A stretch of DNA of 64,000 nt, taken from assembly GCF_021155765.1 (NCBI RefSeq), contig NC_060115.1, forward strand, positions 6,552,493 through 6,616,492, given 5' to 3'. Below, one piece after another: positions 1-10,915 of this stretch; position 1 is the first letter of the stretch; every line of letters begins with the position of its first letter. Source of the DNA: Diprion similis. Its lineage: Eukaryota > Arthropoda > Insecta > Hymenoptera > Diprionidae. The notes under the pieces were generated by a model. That model did not search any database. It saw nothing but the letters and a program-made list of their open reading frames with translations, and was not told the DNA's origin. A program made the translations under genes and the position numbers.

Positions 1-800
1 AATAAAGCAGAGCCGGTGTGCAGCCGGGGTTGTATAGGCGCGGCTGGAAATCGCTCCTGATCATTAAGCTCAGGGGTAATTTGAGCAGAGCCGAATCGAG
101 GCCAACGGTTTCCACAGTTGATCCAGTCCGACGATTGGCGAAGGGCTCTGCAATCGCTCGTCTCAAGTACTCCTCCTGAAGATACGATTTCGCGATTTCT
201 TATAAAAATATTATCACTGCTCTACATATCCCAGTCTGCAGCCACTGAACCCCTGATGCAAAGGCATGCGCGTTATCGACGGAATCGGAATTAATGGATT
301 GGGGCGCGCAGGTACATATCACATACCCTTGGCATGCTTAGTTATCTTATAATACTGATTTTTCGATTTTATCTTTTAATGTATCTCAGATATTCAAACC
401 AACCCTCCAATACAGAGCTTAATCGATCCTAATTGCGTTTTCAAATATGCGTAATAGATTGCATATTATAATGTAGACGATATTACTTTTCTTCATGTGA
501 GAAAAAATATTGTTACGCATTATACTCAAGGATCTGATTAACCCGATTAAACTTTTGTCACGACAATGCTGTGAAAATATTAAATAAGAAAAAGTAAAAA
601 ACAAATATTCTTTAAAAAATAAATATTAGTACCAGACCAGCGCACCGTTTCTATGAATCCCCTTCTGGTTGATAGGAGTTTAAATACAGGAACATCTATC
701 AAGCTATCAATTGTCTGCTAATAAATATTCATTGAAAATGAATATCTACGCTGAAACAAAGTGTGAAGAAAACTAATGAACTTCAGTATATTTTAGCCTC
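1..800. other. Spacer upstream of the LRR gene
   Basis: I see no supported coding exon here. The first 300 bases are more GC-rich than the rest. The promoter and 5' UTR of the LRR gene at 801 probably lie in the right-hand part, but no clear core element stands out. Confidence 0.4.
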
Positions 801-2138
801 ATGATATTGATTCAAATTCCTTTTTTTATGCAGATATTTATGCGTTACTCGCTATGCCTGGCATTAGTGGGTTTTCCACTTGCTGTGCAAGAGGAGACGA
901 CGGTATCAACTGGATCGTTGAACTGCCCCGTCGAATGCATCTGCCTGTCTCCGACCCAGGTAATGATTACAGAAAGTTGTGGAATGTTAGATTTTTGTAT
1001 TTGGATGAATGCTAATGCTAGAGCAACGAATTATTGCAAATGGGAAACATTTTCAACTTGAAGTAAAATTTTGTAGGTGCTTTGCAACACAGGCGGCTTG
1101 GTGGAAATCCCCACCCTACAATTACCGCCAACGGTCGAGGATCTTTCTCTTACCAAGAATGATTTTCCGGTAATAAAAAGTGACGCTTTCTCTGGGCTTC
1201 GAGGTTTGCGTAAGCTGAGTTTGGACGGAAATAACATCTCTTCGATAAAGCCCTTTGCTTTTCGTGGTCTGAATAAGATGCGAGAACTGTCCATTCAACA
1301 TACCCCATTAGGATTTATAGGTCAATTTTCTTTTGCCGCCCTGCAAAATGTCACACTTTTATTTTTAGCTCACAATAAGATAAAGTATATCGAAGGATAT
1401 TCCTTTGCTGGGACTTCTAATATCAAATTGATTCTATTGAGTAATAATCCATTGCATTCTATTCAGAGCAATGCGTTTTCTGGCCTAACTAATGTCGATC
1501 ATTTAATTTTTCCATCTGGTATACGAGTTATTGAATCTGATGCGTTCAATGGATTGCAACACGTTGGTTTACTCAAATTAACTTTTATGGATTTGACCAG
1601 TTTGATGCCTTTCACGTTCAGAGGGCTGAGCTTTGTTCATGTAATTAACATTCAGGAGAGCGATCTTGGCGTTATAAGAAAAGATGCATTCTCTGGGCTG
1701 ACTCATGTAAATAATCTCAATATTTTGAAAAACAAAATCGATGTTATCGAACAGCTCTATTTAACATCTGATCACGCTATCAATGTATTGAGATTCCATG
1801 GTAACCATATTTTAGAAGCACCTCGAACAGGAGATACTTTGCTGGACATTAATACTATAAGCGCAATCGACAATCACTTTCCATGCGATTGCCAGATACA
1901 TGATATTCTGGAAAGTGATTTTGCAACCAATTCTACCACTGAATTCCAGAAACACAATTATTGCATTTCCCCAATTGAGTACAATGGTAAATTAATGAGC
2001 TTCGTCGATTCAGAAATGATTGCAAAATGCCACGACAAAGTAGTTAAAGGTAATTTAGATTCTGGGGCCGAATCTAGATTATCAATATCGATACCATTCC
2101 AAATTACGATGATACTAGCATTTGCTACATTTTTATAG
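801..2138 (+). CDS. Secreted or GPI-anchored leucine-rich-repeat protein
   Basis: Two coding exons, 801-959 and 1077-2138, separated by a 117-base intron (CAG/GTAATG donor, TTGTAG acceptor, phase 0), encode about 406 residues. In-frame ATGs at 828 and 840 give a cleaner signal peptide (hydrophobic stretch YSLCLALVGFPLA), so translation may start there. After the signal comes an LRRNT-type cysteine cap (CPVECICLSPTQVLC across the splice), about nine 24-residue LRRs with the typical AFSGL / AFRGL phrasing, then an LRRCT cap (FPCDCQ ... YCISP ... KCHD). The last ~20 residues are hydrophobic after a small-residue stretch (SGAESR), which suggests a GPI signal, although a single C-terminal anchor is also possible. 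The family (extracellular LRR proteins of the chaoptin/connectin/slit type) is clear, but the exact orthologue is not. Such proteins usually act in cell-surface recognition. An ATTAAA at 2404-2409 is a possible poly(A) signal. Confidence 0.85.
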
Positions 2139-3935
2139 AAAGTTACTTTCTATGCTTCAGCAATCCGCTTTTCAAGCTATCGATATAAAAGTTCACATTT
2201 TCTAAGAAAAAAAAAAGACTCTAAGTAAAGAAATATTCAAATTTCTTGCAGATATGTATAAGATAGGAATTTATGCAAAGTCCAGAAAGTAAATGAAATT
2301 AATTGTGATAGTATTGTACCCTTTTAGACAGAGCTGAATATCAGTCAAAATATTGGCAGTCTGCTTGCCGACTAGCTATAAATTTTGGCACTGTCCATTC
2401 CTAATTAAACTTACTAAAAATATAAAATAAGTTATCTTACAAATTTGTAACGATTATTTAAGACTGGCGAGAACTTAACTAAAGATAAGTGTGAGCTTCA
2501 ATAATTGGTAATAATTGAATATTTTTAATACCCATTTTAATTAATTCATATTTTTCAAAAGCATTGCAATCACTCAAGCGGTCGCTTACAATTGCTACAC
2601 ACAGCGAAATTCGAGATATTTCAAAAAATGTAGTCAATCGACCTGCACAAATTGCGCATTGCGATGATTGAAATTGTGCCAAATTGTAAATAAATGTTTT
2701 CATCAGAACTTGGTACAATGACCAGAGTCATATCAGGTAGAAACCTTAGTTGCAAGACCATAAATTAAATTTTTTTGTGCTTCTCGAGAAAATTGTCTGC
2801 TTTCAGTCAGAGTAATCATTGACAAATATGTGTTTATGTGTACATTGTTCATGTAATTTGGAACAGTTCTGGTTACCTAAAAATGTACTACGAGTAGTAT
2901 AAGATAAAGTAGTAGCTATCATATTCACTTTTGATGTAATAAGTTATAAGTTTAAGAAATAAGTCAATTAAAGTTCAAACTCATTATGTACTAATAAATT
3001 CAATTTAATTTCCACTCAGTAATCGGAAATTAATTTAATATAGTCAATACATGATGTTCCAGCGTGTCACAGTGTTATTGCAGTTCAGCTATTTTAATGC
3101 CAAAATATATGATACTGCCATTTGATCATTATTATTGGTAATTATTATGGTAAAGTATTGTGGAAACTAAACGATATATTCGAATGCTCAATAAGTGTTC
3201 TTGACTCCAAAATGTTCTTTACTTTTTACAATGACCTTTGACGAAGAGTTTTATTTGATTATCATTGTTTTACGTGGTATTTTTTTTATATACTATAAGT
3301 CTGTTATCTATAACTATAATGAATATCCCGTATCCATATCTATGTAAAGCATGTACCATATCAATTATTCGTTTCTAACATCAATCACGGAGATACTGAT
3401 ACTAATAGAAACTTAACTTATAAAACGCGTAATTACCGAATAACAAATATTGCTCACGGTCAAGTTATTCTACCTCGATTTGATTCACGTTGTCATTAAT
3501 CGAGCTCAAACTTTATTCAGGCAGAGGTAATTTCCCAATTTCGAATTATAGTTGTATGGTACAGTCGAAAGTTATTGTGGATATATACTCTGTGAATGAA
3601 TTGTTTTTCAAACTCATCTTGCAAACTGTTAAATTACTAGTTGTCCGCTTACTTTGATACGAGTCATTTACAATTTGATTAAGCACTGTATTTTATTGAA
3701 TATCAACAAGTGTAATTTTTATTTATATGACTTTACAGTGTAGTTCTTGATAAATAAAATAATTGGAACTGTAGCTCATTGACCACGGAAAAATTTCAAT
3801 TTACTATGCTTACCCTATGAAACGCGTTGCTCAGAAAACAGCTGATGTAAATAAGCATAGAAGAATTTTATTATAGGTACTACCATTGTATTGTATTTTT
3901 GTAATTTACATACACTAATGATCAATGACCCAACA
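2139..3935. other. Spacer between the LRR gene and NDUFA9
   Basis: AT-rich sequence holding the 3' UTRs of the two convergent genes. No further coding exon, RNA gene or repeat could be supported. Confidence 0.4.
3867..3872 (-). promoter_or_regulatory. Poly(A) signal of NDUFA9
   Basis: TTTATT on the + strand reads AATAAA on the minus strand, about 64 bases after the NDUFA9 stop codon, a usual position for a cleavage signal. Confidence 0.5.
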
Positions 3936-5837
3936 CTAAGCAAAACGAATTGGAATCGTCTTAGGTGGATTTGGTGTTGGGAATTCACCAGCTTCAGGCG
4001 TGTAGTACTGATACGCCGCATACGGCCTTACCTCCCAAGGTACTTGATCTTCCATTTCAATAGGTGTTATTCCAAGATCTTCCAAATCTGGTAAACCCTT
4101 CTTCAGTTTGTCACTAGTATGTTCCTGAAAGTAATGGTTAGTCATTGTTGGGATTGGGAATAATTAAATTTCTGAAGCAGTGACGTAGTATACGAATCTG
4201 TCAATAACCTAAGTTGATACCCACTATTTCTACTCCCTCCCAATGCAAGTTTCCGAATGGGTAACTAGGACTGAGAAGTTCATTGGCGTATATTCTTGCC
4301 ATAAAAAATGGGTCATAACGCAATTCATATCTGGAATATCCCCATGATTTATCTTTTCTCATCACTGCAAATATCCAATCAAGTAGTTCAGATAGTTGAT
4401 ACCGCTTTGGTCTGAAAGGTTATAAGATGTAGGTGATGTAATCAATTCCATTTTTGAATTCTGTGTGTTTTCATCGCGATCAACATACCCAACAAATTGA
4501 TAAGTTTTTCCAATAGAATCCGGATCTCTAATCGCTGCTACTATACCAGCGGCAACATCAGATACCGCGACGGGTTGTTTTTCAGTCGCTTCTCCTTTCT
4601 TCCATAGAGGTATTCCTCTGTAATGAAGGTTTTACAGTAGATAATTAAATGTATAATCTTTTAGAGAATTCAACATCGGATTATATCCACCCAGAGGAAT
4701 TTTAAGATAGCCTATATAAATAATTTCACCTCAAGAAGGATCTCAGGGGATGATTATAATATTTTATGAAACGATCCTCTTGTCCATAAATGACCGAAGG
4801 TCGGATTATAGTAGCTTCGGGAAATTCTTCTTTGACGGCAAGTTCACCAGCTGCCTTTGACTTGTGAAATCGAGAACCCCCACTCAGTAGGATAGGCTAG
4901 TGAATGATAAAAACACAAGTCTTTTTGCAGGAAATGAAACAGAAAGACAGAAAGAACTAGTAGTCAAGAGTAACATTAAAGTATACCTCAGGGTTTAAAC
5001 TGGCATTCAGAGCAGACAGATGAATAAAGCGCTCAACACCTGCCTCTTTGGCAAGCCTCGCGAGACGTCTGGCTCCTTCGACATTTACGTCATCAAATTT
5101 GAAGTTTTTCGTTTCCCATTCACGACCAATTAAATTAATCACAACATTCGAATACTTAATGCATTTCCGTATTGAATCTTCGTCCCTCAGATCAAATGGA
5201 TGAAACAGGACTTGGCCTAGGTCACCCGTGACTTTTAGTCGCTTGATATCATATTCATCTCCGCGATAAGGAAGAACCATCTACAAAGTGATAAGGATGA
5301 GAACTAAATCCGTGAAAATTCATTTCAACGGGGGAGCGGCTCTATTTTCCAGATAAACAAGCATTGCAGAACGGTATTTGTGTCTGGCAAACTTGTACCT
5401 GGGTGCCAATCTTTCCAAGCTTATTGCAGACATAGCGTCCGAGGAATCCTGAGCAGCCAAAAACTGTGCAGACAACGCCGTTGAACGAGCTGCGTCCTCC
5501 GGTGCCGCGTTTGAAAGAAGCTGGATTGTCATTTTTTATCACCCTTGGAGAATCAGAGTAGTAGCAAATCTGTACAGCAACACTGGCAGAGCGTACCGTT
5601 TGTCGTTCTGTGTAAATAACAATAATAGTTCATCAGTCGATATGGATAACAAAATTATTATTAGTTATGTAATTGAACGACATTGTAGCTGCTTGATAAC
5701 TAGAGAAAGTCGCATAGTGAAAAGTAGAGCGAGAAAAAGTAACGGTTGGTAGAATGCAGTGCAAAATTTAATCGTAATGTTGTTCTTCAAACCTTACTTG
5801 CGATTCGAAAACTACTCTTTGGTATCAAAGCAGCCAT
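3936..5837 (-). CDS. NDUFA9: NADH dehydrogenase 1 alpha subcomplex subunit 9 (complex I 39 kDa)
   Basis: Seven coding exons on the minus strand: 5837-5798, 5607-5399, 5280-4987, 4896-4730, 4617-4489, 4411-4225 and 4124-3936. All phases close, giving about 404 residues (animal NDUFA9 is about 375-415). The N-terminus ([13 protein letters not shown], then KRQTVRSAS) is basic and hydroxylated, as in a mitochondrial presequence. A Rossmann GxxGxxG motif (GCSGFLG, about residues 64-70) marks the atypical short-chain dehydrogenase/reductase fold. Family-typical segments follow: [34 protein letters not shown] and LPDLEDLGI near the C-terminus. NDUFA9 is an accessory subunit of respiratory complex I in the inner mitochondrial membrane. 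It binds NADPH and sits close to the quinone channel, and no catalysis is required of it. The exon 6 donor is GTGGGT, slightly off consensus but required by phase. Confidence 0.95.
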
Positions 5838-7320
5838 CTTTCACTTTTTGAGGTTGGAAGTTGGAATATGTTTCAACCGGTGAATGCGAGAGAAATAGAT
5901 TGACCTACACGATGCGTATTTGCGACACATTTCGAATCAGAATATCCAGTCTCCGCCATCTGGTGGCACGAGCTCTGTACGATGCGAAACCTCGTAGCCT
6001 TTTGTAGACCTTCTGTGTAATCCTTGTTTATATTCAGCGTCGCTGTTCTATTGTTCAGTCAGATAATGAGCTGACCGACTGTGAGTTCTAAAAATTAATC
6101 TTTCAAAAAGAATATCCTCTATTCTCTAGAGCAATTATTCTTCAGAAACAAAAAAAACTGTTGCACTCAAAGGTCCAAGTCTACGCTGCATTCGGTAAAT
6201 ACCAATTTTATCGTTTATCACGTGTCTGTTTCAAACTCAAAATGACAAGATTTTCGCATTGGGCTGAAATGCTGGATTTTCACGGCTGCATGCGAAAGTG
6301 AAAAACTGCCTATGAAAGTGTATCTACAGTGGCAGCAAAACCGTAGACCAATGAGCAAAACGCGGTTGTAAGTTAATTAATCATGTGGTTCATCAGTGAG
6401 TTTCATTTCCGTTTATGGTCGCCTGCAATTCGTGAGTTCTATAGTTGTGACTGGAAATCTTCTGCTGCGATTTCGAACGGGGTTATTATTGCCGGGTATC
6501 ACGAAAAGACGATATAAGAGAGAGCTAATTGGCATCCATCCGTTGCAGTGCCGCAGCATTTTGCTGTCCGTGAAAATCTAACCTTACAATTACGTCAGGC
6601 ATCAAACAATCTGGTTTGCAGATGACTATTGCCACACTCTTACTCTGGCAACAGACCCAGCAGCCAAAACACGCTGGGCTTGTAATGCTCGGCTTGCAAC
6701 ACATTGGACAGTGTACGTTCGTTTTCGTAACGACTCGTTCGTTCAGTACAAAGTTTTTATTTTACAAAGGTGTGTATCTCAAGGTCAATTGTTCGCTTTG
6801 GCACCTTTGGCACCTCATGTGACAAATGCCGGTGGTGATTTCCGGGACTGAAGGCTGTGAAGGCAGACTGCATTTGTTACTTATTTCCGGTCTTTGTCAT
6901 CAGAGATTCGATCGCTTGATCTTGAAGAGAGTGCGTGGATGTAATAATTGTAACCTAATCGATCTATTCAATTGTATATGATCCGTGATTGAATACGTTA
7001 AACATGACGTGTGTGGCGTCGAGTGCCGAACAAGTGATTATCTCGCGATTATGTACAAATTGTTTCGTCGTTACGGTGCGCTTGTTTTTTTACTTGGCGA
7101 CATCTTGACATCTTCGATGTCGACGGAGATGTAAGTGCGAATGACATTGAGAGCGTATCTTAATCATTTACCGTGTGTGGAGTGCCAGAAGTTAATTTGT
7201 CGAAAGACTTGAGTAAAGTGCAGACTAATAAATCTAGAACCTGATCAATATACGTTCCGCCGAATTTTACGTTATAGTGTTTCCATTTTTTCTGTTTCTA
7301 ACCAATGTTTTGCGGTTATG
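5838..7320. other. Spacer upstream of NDUFA9
   Basis: This must contain the NDUFA9 promoter (right of 5837, minus strand). Short open frames exist, for example near 6400 and 6620 on the + strand, but none has a recognisable domain or good splice signals. Confidence 0.35.
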
Positions 7321-7331
7321 GTTTTGCGAAG

Positions 7332-7410
7332 TACAGTAGAACGTCGATTATCCGACTAATTGGGGGAGACATAGGTGTTCGGAAAACCGGTCTATTCGGT
7401 TAATCGAAAT
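7332..7410 (+). mobile_element. Tigger/pogo-like terminal sequence (fragment)
   Basis: The stretch beginning at 7334 (CAGTAGAACGTCGATTATCC) closely resembles the terminal inverted repeats of Tigger/pogo-type DNA transposons. The following GGTGTTCGGAAAACCGGTC and TTCGGTTAATCGAAAT continue the same pattern. No matching opposite end was found nearby, so it appears to be a decayed fragment or a non-autonomous element. Confidence 0.4.
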
Positions 7411-7692
7411 ATATACTTTTATTTATGAAATTACCAATAAAAACCATATTTATAATAATTTCAATCACTTTTATTGCAACTTATTTCCAAAAGTAGACAG
7501 CCTTGTAATAACTGGAAATTTCGTTATCGACCGCCATTTGAAATATTCTCGCAATGCGATATTCGCGCCACTGCGCGAGCGGGCCTAATCTCGAAAATCG
7601 AAAATCGTAGATTCGTACTTCAATTTTTTCATAGCATCAGTCTGAAGTTGGAATAAGCAAATTGTTTGTCAGATGTTTCGTGCGTGCAATAA

Positions 7693-8005
7693 ATGAGAAA
7701 ACGAATTTTCGGAATGCAAACAGAGTGGAGTGTTAAGGGTTCACAGACAAATAAAGTGAACAAAAACGTTCTTCTTAATTATTATGCGAACTTTAAACTA
7801 ATAGTTGTGCGGGAAGCCGAAAACACCAACAATTGTCGAGGTGCGTTAAAATACAATATATCAGTGATGAATGTACGCGATTGGCATAAAAAGGAGGAAG
7901 CAAAAGCTAAAGTATTCTGAAATTCGACTTATATTCAGATTGAAAAAAAAAGTCCTGAATCAGAGGTCACAAATTGAGGGTCGACTTATATTCGGGCCAA
8001 GACTA
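7693..8005 (+). mobile_element. Relic of a pogo/jerky-like DNA transposon (BrkDBD-type helix-turn-helix)
   Basis: An ATG-led 75-codon frame at 7693-7920 contains NYYANFKLIVVREAENTNNC followed by ISVMNVRDWHKKEEAKAK. This matches the pattern of the Brinker-type/CENP-B-like DNA-binding domain found at the N-terminus of many pogo/Tigger/jerky transposases (Y-x-x-x-FKL-x-VV-x-x-AE ... VR-x-W-x-K). The frame stops right after the domain and no DDE catalytic region follows. Downstream are two copies of TCGACTTATATTC (7924 and 7981), a sequence often seen at ends of this transposon type. I read it as a truncated transposon. A domesticated DNA-binding domain is a less likely alternative. Confidence 0.5.
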
Positions 8006-8183
8006 GGTACATACAATCAAGGATTGAAAAAATTCTCGCTTTGAAGAGCGGGACGCGGGGTTCGCAGCCAGTTTGGTTAAATGGTCGTTCGGTTGACCGT
8101 CGTTCGCACAATCGACGTTTCACTGTAATAGCTGACTAAAATACGAAATTTGTGAATAAGTGCGTGTGCAGTGTTAGAGTGAA

Positions 8184-8262
8184 ATGAAGAGTCCCTGTGG
8201 GAAGGCAGCTGCTGATACGGTGAAGCGAGGCGGGTCAACATCCTGTAGGCGTTGGGCGACCG
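8184..8262 (+). CDS. Possible first coding exon of an unrecognised gene
   Basis: An ATG at 8184 in a fair context (GTGAAATGA) opens a frame (MKSPCGKAAADTVKRGG, then STSCRRWAT) that runs to a near-perfect donor, ACCG/GTGAGT, at 8262/8263, leaving phase 1. The stretch has several CpG-containing codons, unlike the AT-rich surroundings. I do not recognise the peptide and could not place a second exon, which could lie far downstream. It may equally be chance or part of a non-coding transcript. Confidence 0.25.
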
Positions 8263-10188
8263 GTGAGTTTTGCATGCGTTTCGTACATCTCGAAGCTCTT
8301 TCAGTTCATGAAATGGTTTACTACTGGCAGAGCAGGTATTGTATACTCATATTTGTCCCTTTCGTTTTCACTGTCGTACGGCGAGGCGGCAATGATATGA
8401 AAACACGATGATGTGCCTACATTTTTGGCTCAGGGATTAGTCAAGTCATTATATGTATGTAATACACCTTGTCATAGTACGTTTCGCGTTTAGAAATTCA
8501 ATGTATGTATATTTTATTAATTCATGCACCATGCACTGTTATACATACATATATTCACGTACTCGCTAATTGTTTTTCTATCGATATGTACGTACAATAC
8601 AACATTACAATTTTCATTAGTTGAGTTTGTTACTTATATCGGAAAAATTTCTCTTACTAGAGTCAGAATACTACTGAAGACACTAGATTATTGTAGAGAG
8701 TTAGGATGTTTGCTGATTGATTTATTCTACGCTTGTCGTTGATCCTACACAAAATACATACAATCGCCATATCGGTGATTCAAATACCCGGAAAGGTTTT
8801 TATTATCCGGACAAGTCTTTTAAAATTTATTTTAGGGTATGTATCCACAAATCTTTATCAAATGAACACTTGTGATATCGGCTAGATATGTATATAACAT
8901 ACTTATGACGTAATTTTTATGTATTTATTCCGTTTTTTGTACGTCCCTGTATATTGTCTGTCATTTTTTTATTGCATTTTCTCATTATCGCTTTGGAAGA
9001 CCGATATTTACCCTTCAAGTTTAACCATGCTATCAGCGCGTGGACTTGCTACTCCGCGGTTCTGAGGGTGAGACAAGCATATATTGTGCGAATTTAGTGC
9101 CGTAATCAAATTCGAAACTTGGTGCATTTGATGATAAGGTTTCTGATGGAGTTTTTTTTGCGATTAACAAACTATATTGAGATATTATTATTCGTCATAT
9201 TTTCAAAGATCTCTCTTTGCTCCGCAATTGTTGGAAGTCATTTTCGTACGTTCACAAAAATGTGATTGAATGAGAGGAAGTTTAGTGAGCCTTAAGATTA
9301 TAAATAAGTGGAATTTTGTGTGAGGGATTTTATGTAAGTGTATATATTATCAAAGATATTTTCCATTACAAATGGCATTGCTATTATGTCAACTTATTTT
9401 AGTAACATATCGCATTTTGTTATTCACGTATCGGAACAATAATGACTATTTGTAGCAAATCTTCAGTTCAAAGCAGGAGCAGTTAATCTGATAGCCAGCT
9501 TATTAACGATGAATAAATAATACTTTATTATGTACACTGTCCATAAAAAATAATATTCACATAGTTATTGTGACACTCCGGCCAAGAGCACTTTATATTT
9601 ATATATGTTATGTTTTGTTGGACGCACAATTGCTTTCTAGCAGTATATCTAAAGAACGAAGCGGAAATGTAAAACGGAGAGCAATGAGTTCCTTCTCGGG
9701 ATGTTTGGACGTTACCATGGGCAGTGAATTATCTTGGTATAAATAAATGAGCGTAGGCAATAAATTGGTTAGACAAGGCGAACAATTGTGTATATAGCAA
9801 TATGTCAATTTTTCGTTTATTCAGGAAATTATGACGTATGTGTGGTAGGAATGTAACTGTTGGGTGTCTAGGAATTCGGACAATATTATATGTATTTGGA
9901 TTGGATGAGTACTTATGGTTAAGTTGCCTTCTGTTATCAAATAATTCGGTAAAATAATTCGGACAATTAATACCTACATATTACCATAGGAGTATTCGAT
10001 GAAATAAAAGGAATTATTAATAGTGAACTTTCAGTACATGAAGATATAATAATAAAAAAATGGTAACACATCCACTATTGGGTTTCTATTAATTACATAA
10101 TAATTTCGCGTTCGGCTTTGTCCTTCTTAATTTTGCAAGGGCCTACTGACTATATGAGATTTTATATTAAACGAGAAAATAAGGTTAC
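8263..10188. other. AT-rich spacer
   Basis: No coding exon, RNA gene or clear transposon could be supported on either strand. Confidence 0.35.
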
Positions 10189-10501
10189 ACTAGTAACGTA
10201 ATATTCGCAAATCCGCGATGCACCACCGCGGATTGAATGATCTCGTACTTAATATCGAAGGGTCGAACAGGCAGAAGGACTGAATTACAATCTGCGATGT
10301 TTCGCCAACGAGAAGAGTTAAAAATGATTTTAATGAGCAAGGATTCTAAGGTAACTCTCGACCACAAGCCGGAAACAGGCAGAAAGACCGAAGTGCGATC
10401 CGCGATGCTGGGACTTGTAACTCCGAGTATCAAATGCAAGAAGTTAATAAAATATTGGTTTTTGACAGGCAGAAGGACCGAAGTACGATCCGCGATGCGC
10501 C
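10189..10501. repeat. Spaced 33-base repeats, three full copies and one half copy
   Basis: Three copies of a 33-base unit (CAGGCAGAAGGACCGAAGTA with CGATCCGCGATGC) start at 10268, 10376 and 10466, separated by unrelated sequence of about 75 and 57 bases. They align without indels. A half copy (ATCCGCGATGCACCACC) lies at 10211, matching the end of the last copy (ATCCGCGATGCGCCACC at 10488). Copy spacings of 108 and 90 are multiples of three, so the + frame 10237-10527 reads TGRRTELQSAM, TGRKTEVRSAM and TGRRTEVRSAM. The minus strand is also open across the region. Whether this is coding, a cis-element array or a short dispersed repeat cannot be decided here. Confidence 0.7.
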
Positions 10502-10915
10502 ACCTCAATATGAATGAGCAGATCTGATTCGCTGCTTTGATCGATTAATTTAGCTCTTAATTAGCACTGATCCAACGTTTCGTGCAAATCGTTAGCTCCT
10601 CTCTCTTACTTATGCGGCATTTAACACTACACATTGTATCGTTCGAAAGTTTGCGCAACGCGCATTTTTGCACAGTGTACTTCGATCCACATTTAAAATC
10701 CAGCAGCTCGACCTGTTCCTAATCACTGGAAAATTGTATCCGTCATGCGTTTGCAGATTTATCATCAAATCCACAAACAAGTCTGGGATTTCTCTCATCA
10801 GTTGCTCATAATTTCACTCACCCGTCTGTTCTAGGCGTAGTTTTTAACAACTGTTTGTTCCAGCTTTTCTGAAAATTACACTTTTCGATCAAACAAAAAA
10901 AAAGAAGAAAAATAA
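10502..10915. other. 3' flank of the ZnT1-like gene
   Basis: AT-rich sequence downstream of the minus-strand transporter gene, expected to hold its 3' UTR. No canonical AATAAA was found close to the stop. Confidence 0.35.

Noticed and set aside
10189-10501. CRISPR-like array
   Set aside because: The host is an animal nuclear genome, there are only three full copies, spacer lengths are unequal and no cas genes are present.
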